Positions 62,478 to 64,000 of a DNA stretch of 64,000 nt are shown piece after piece. The stretch spans positions 186,001 through 250,000 of the forward strand of contig NZ_LBHB01000002.1 of the NCBI RefSeq assembly GCF_001010945.1. The letters run 5' to 3'. The notes under the pieces were generated by a model. The model worked only from the letters and a program-made list of their open reading frames with translations. It did not search any database and had not been told where the DNA came from. The DNA is from Aurantiacibacter luteus. GTDB taxonomy: Bacteria; Pseudomonadota; Alphaproteobacteria; Sphingomonadales; Sphingomonadaceae. The position numbers and the translations under genes were made by a program. Position 1 is the first letter of the stretch, and every line of letters starts with the position of its first letter.

Positions 62478-62738
62478 ATGTCCCACCACGACCAGATCAA
62501 GGAACACATGGAAGTCATCGGCGCCGATGGCGTGCACGTCGGCACCGTCGACGGCATCGAGGGCGACCGCATCAAGCTGACGAAGAAGGACTCGAGCGCG
62601 CAGGTCGAAGGCGGCCATGGCGAGCACGAAGGCCACCACCATTTCATCTCGCTGGGCCTCGTCGCCGGCGTCGAAGGCGACAAGGTGCGCCTCAGCACCA
62701 CCGGCGCGAACGCGCAGACCTTCGAGGAAGAGGAGTAA
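62478..62738 (+). CDS. DUF2171 protein
   Basis: 86 residues. KEHMEVIGADGVHVGTVDGI, EGDRIKLTKKD and the His-rich GEHEGHHHFISLGLVAGVEG match DUF2171 (PRC-barrel-like). GAGGAG precedes the ATG. Function unknown, common in sphingomonads. Confidence 0.88.
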   Translation: MSHHDQIKEHMEVIGADGVHVGTVDGIEGDRIKLTKKDSSAQVEGGHGEHEGHHHFISLGLVAGVEGDKVRLSTTGANAQTFEEEE

Positions 62739-62809
62739 GTTTCGGCGATCACCTGATCCTACGCAGCCGCTTAAGAGCTGCTATAATAGAATTAAGTAAA
62801 TCTACAGTA

Positions 62810-62843
62810 AAAGAGCGAGGTGTAATTTTACACCTCGCTCTTT
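62810..62843. terminator. bidirectional intrinsic terminator
   Basis: AAAGAGCGAGGTGTAA (62810-62825) pairs perfectly with TTACACCTCGCTCTTT (62828-62843); an A run precedes and a T run follows. It serves DUF2171 on the plus strand and the GIY-YIG gene on the minus strand, seven bases from the latter's stop. Confidence 0.93.
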
Positions 62844-62849
62844 ATATCC

Positions 62850-63185
62850 TTAACAGATTTTATGGGTTAAGTTTAAGGGTGGCTGATGAGCCAAGATAAG
62901 ATCTCGCTCTATGCTGTCGGCTTCTTGATCATTTGCACAGGCCAATTGACCAAGCGTGGTCATCCCCTGCTTCAGCGCGGGGTTAAATTTCTCGTGACGG
63001 ATCGTTAGTCGATCACGTAGCCTCGAAGCACGACCGATATAAAGGACATCATAAAACCCGTCCGGACGTATCCTGCTGAAAAGATAGACCCCGCAACAAT
63101 CATTTGCTGCAGTCGGCAAGTGGTTCATCCCGAACTGGTACCAGCGGCCGCTAAATCCTTGAAATTTATGTGGTATCGAAAACAT
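62850..63185 (-). CDS. GIY-YIG nuclease-domain protein
   Basis: 111 residues from the ATG with GGAGAG upstream. CGVYLFSRIRPDGFYDVLYI then GRASRLRDRL shows the family layout: G-V-Y ... Y-I-G-R-A with Arg following, and an E-x-D-L-I-L-A-H-Q-P-P-L-N end. The DNA is richer in A/T than its surroundings, suggesting acquisition. It sits between nrdA and nrdB on their strand but has its own terminator. Confidence 0.82.
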   Translation of the reverse strand: MFSIPHKFQGFSGRWYQFGMNHLPTAANDCCGVYLFSRIRPDGFYDVLYIGRASRLRDRLTIRHEKFNPALKQGMTTLGQLACANDQEADSIERDLILAHQPPLNLTHKIC

Positions 63186-63281
63186 ATTGCACTCTCCAAG
63201 AATCTCAGAGAGCTTGACTGGCGCACAGAGCCGAAGCAATGTGAGCTTGCATTGGCAGTCGACCTCCGAGGTTGACGTCAC

Positions 63282-63316
63282 GAGGCCCGGATCCAGCGCA
63301 AACTGGTCCGGGCCTC
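63282..63316. terminator. hairpin downstream of nrdA
   Basis: GAGGCCCGGA (63282-63291) pairs with TCCGGGCCTC (63307-63316), with CCAG/CTGG extending the stem past a one-base bulge. It lies 44 bases beyond the nrdA stop. A TTTT follows on the plus strand only. Confidence 0.6.
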
Positions 63317-63359
63317 ATCTTTTCCGCCCGGATGAGACGGAAACTCTGCAATTTGTTGC

Positions 63360-64000
63360 CTACTGACAAGCCAGACACTCGTCGTAGTCCGTCGTCGGCA
63401 GTTCGTACTTCGCCGCCTCGGCCGTGTTGTCGGCCTCCACGCCGCCGGCGAACCCCGCGCGCTGCACGCTCTTGGACCGCAGGTAGTAGAGCGACTTGAT
63501 GCCCTTCTCCCACGCCTGGAAGTGCAGCATGGCGAGGTCCCACTTGTCGACATCGGCGGGGATGAAAAGGTTGAGGCTCTGCGCCTGGTCGATGAAGGGC
63601 GCGCGGTCGGCGGCGAATTCGAGCAGCCAGCGCTGGTCGATCTCGAAGCTGGTCTTGTAGGCGGCCTTTTCCTCCGGCGTCAGGAAGTCGAGGTGCTGGA
63701 CGCTGCCGCCCTTCTCCAGGATCGAGTTCCACACCGCGGTCGAGTTCTTGCTCTTCGCGTCGAGGATCTTTTCCAGGTACGGGTTCTTCACCACGAAGCT
63801 GCCCGAGAGCGTCTTGTGGGTGTAGATGTTGGCCGGGATCGGCTCGATGCAGGCGCTGGTGCCGCCGCAGATGATGCTGATCGAGGCGGTCGGGGCGATC
63901 GCCATCTTGCAGCTGAACCGCTCCATCGCGCCCATGTCGGCCGCGTCGGGGCAGGGTCCGCGCTCCTCGGCCAGCAGCATGCTCGCCTCGTCCGCCTTGG
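63360..64000 (-). CDS. nrdA: ribonucleoside-diphosphate reductase, alpha subunit, C-terminal part
   Basis: The frame is open to the window edge, so 213 C-terminal residues are present and the rest lies beyond 64000. IAPTASISIICGGTSACIEP is the conserved P-T-A-S block, followed by PANIYTHKTLSG, DQRWLLEFAADRAPFIDQAQ and YYLRSKSVQR (the Tyr pair of the radical path). The end DYDECLACQ has the redox C-x-x-C tail that is re-reduced by thioredoxin. Partner of nrdB at 58422-59495. Confidence 0.95.
   Translation of the reverse strand, partial: KADEASMLLAEERGPCPDAADMGAMERFSCKMAIAPTASISIICGGTSACIEPIPANIYTHKTLSGSFVVKNPYLEKILDAKSKNSTAVWNSILEKGGSVQHLDFLTPEEKAAYKTSFEIDQRWLLEFAADRAPFIDQAQSLNLFIPADVDKWDLAMLHFQAWEKGIKSLYYLRSKSVQRAGFAGGVEADNTAEAAKYELPTTDYDECLACQ

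Overview
The window is a GC-rich chromosomal segment of an alphaproteobacterium, most likely Sphingomonadales (Erythrobacteraceae or a close relative). The grounds are a complete protocatechuate 4,5-cleavage (lig) gene set, a LigM-type O-demethylase that matches the Sphingobium SYK-6 enzyme closely as I remember it, gapR (DUF2312), alphaproteobacterial housekeeping genes and sphingomonad-style intergenic palindromes. No rRNA or CRISPR array was seen. Two tRNA genes are present: Leu(CAG) and Gly(GCC).

Layout. (1) 1-7562 is the right end of a genomic island integrated at tRNA-Leu(CAG). It carries a P4-type integrase beside the tRNA, a small excisionase-like gene, a three-gene cassette built around a second tyrosine recombinase, and the 3' end of a plus-strand gene set that looks like a defence module (partial C-terminal fragment, phospholipase-D-fold protein, two uncharacterised proteins). 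(2) 7563-12791 is ordinary chromosome: NAD-binding protein, NfeD/stomatin pair, a transaldolase-family protein convergent with a PfkB kinase. (3) 12788-32867 is the aromatic-catabolism region. A minus-strand operon ligK-ligU-ligI-CoA ligase diverges from a plus-strand operon dehydrogenase-ligJ-DUF2218-ligA-ligB-ligC-aldo/keto reductase. Further right are a 369-residue core-type methionine synthase, an aldehyde dehydrogenase, an amidohydrolase, a decayed dioxygenase gene, a VOC protein and ligM. (4) 32878-56747 is mainly housekeeping: lysC, ubiG, ruvC, yebC, gapR, pyruvate kinase, a YbbN-like thioredoxin, marC/yggT family genes, argB, a PPK2 kinase, plus many small envelope proteins. (5) 56748-64000 holds a DUF559 nuclease-like gene, an AT-rich orphan gene, nrdB, small hydrophilic proteins, a PepSY protein with a Fur-like site, an arylamine N-acetyltransferase, DUF2171, a GIY-YIG gene and the 3' end of nrdA.

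How the genes fit together. LigM would remove the O-methyl group of vanillate or 3-O-methylgallate onto tetrahydrofolate, giving protocatechuate or gallate and 5-methyl-tetrahydrofolate. LigAB opens the protocatechuate ring, LigC oxidises the semialdehyde, LigI hydrolyses 2-pyrone-4,6-dicarboxylate, LigU isomerises oxalomesaconate, LigJ hydrates it and LigK cleaves the product to pyruvate and oxaloacetate. The core methionine synthase could use the methyl group released by LigM, directly or through a carrier. The divergent lig promoter (17237-17255) and the ligM promoter (31340-31358) carry near-identical 7-5-7 palindromes, which suggests one regulator for both. No regulator gene and no aromatic-acid transporter was recognised in the region, so both are probably encoded elsewhere.
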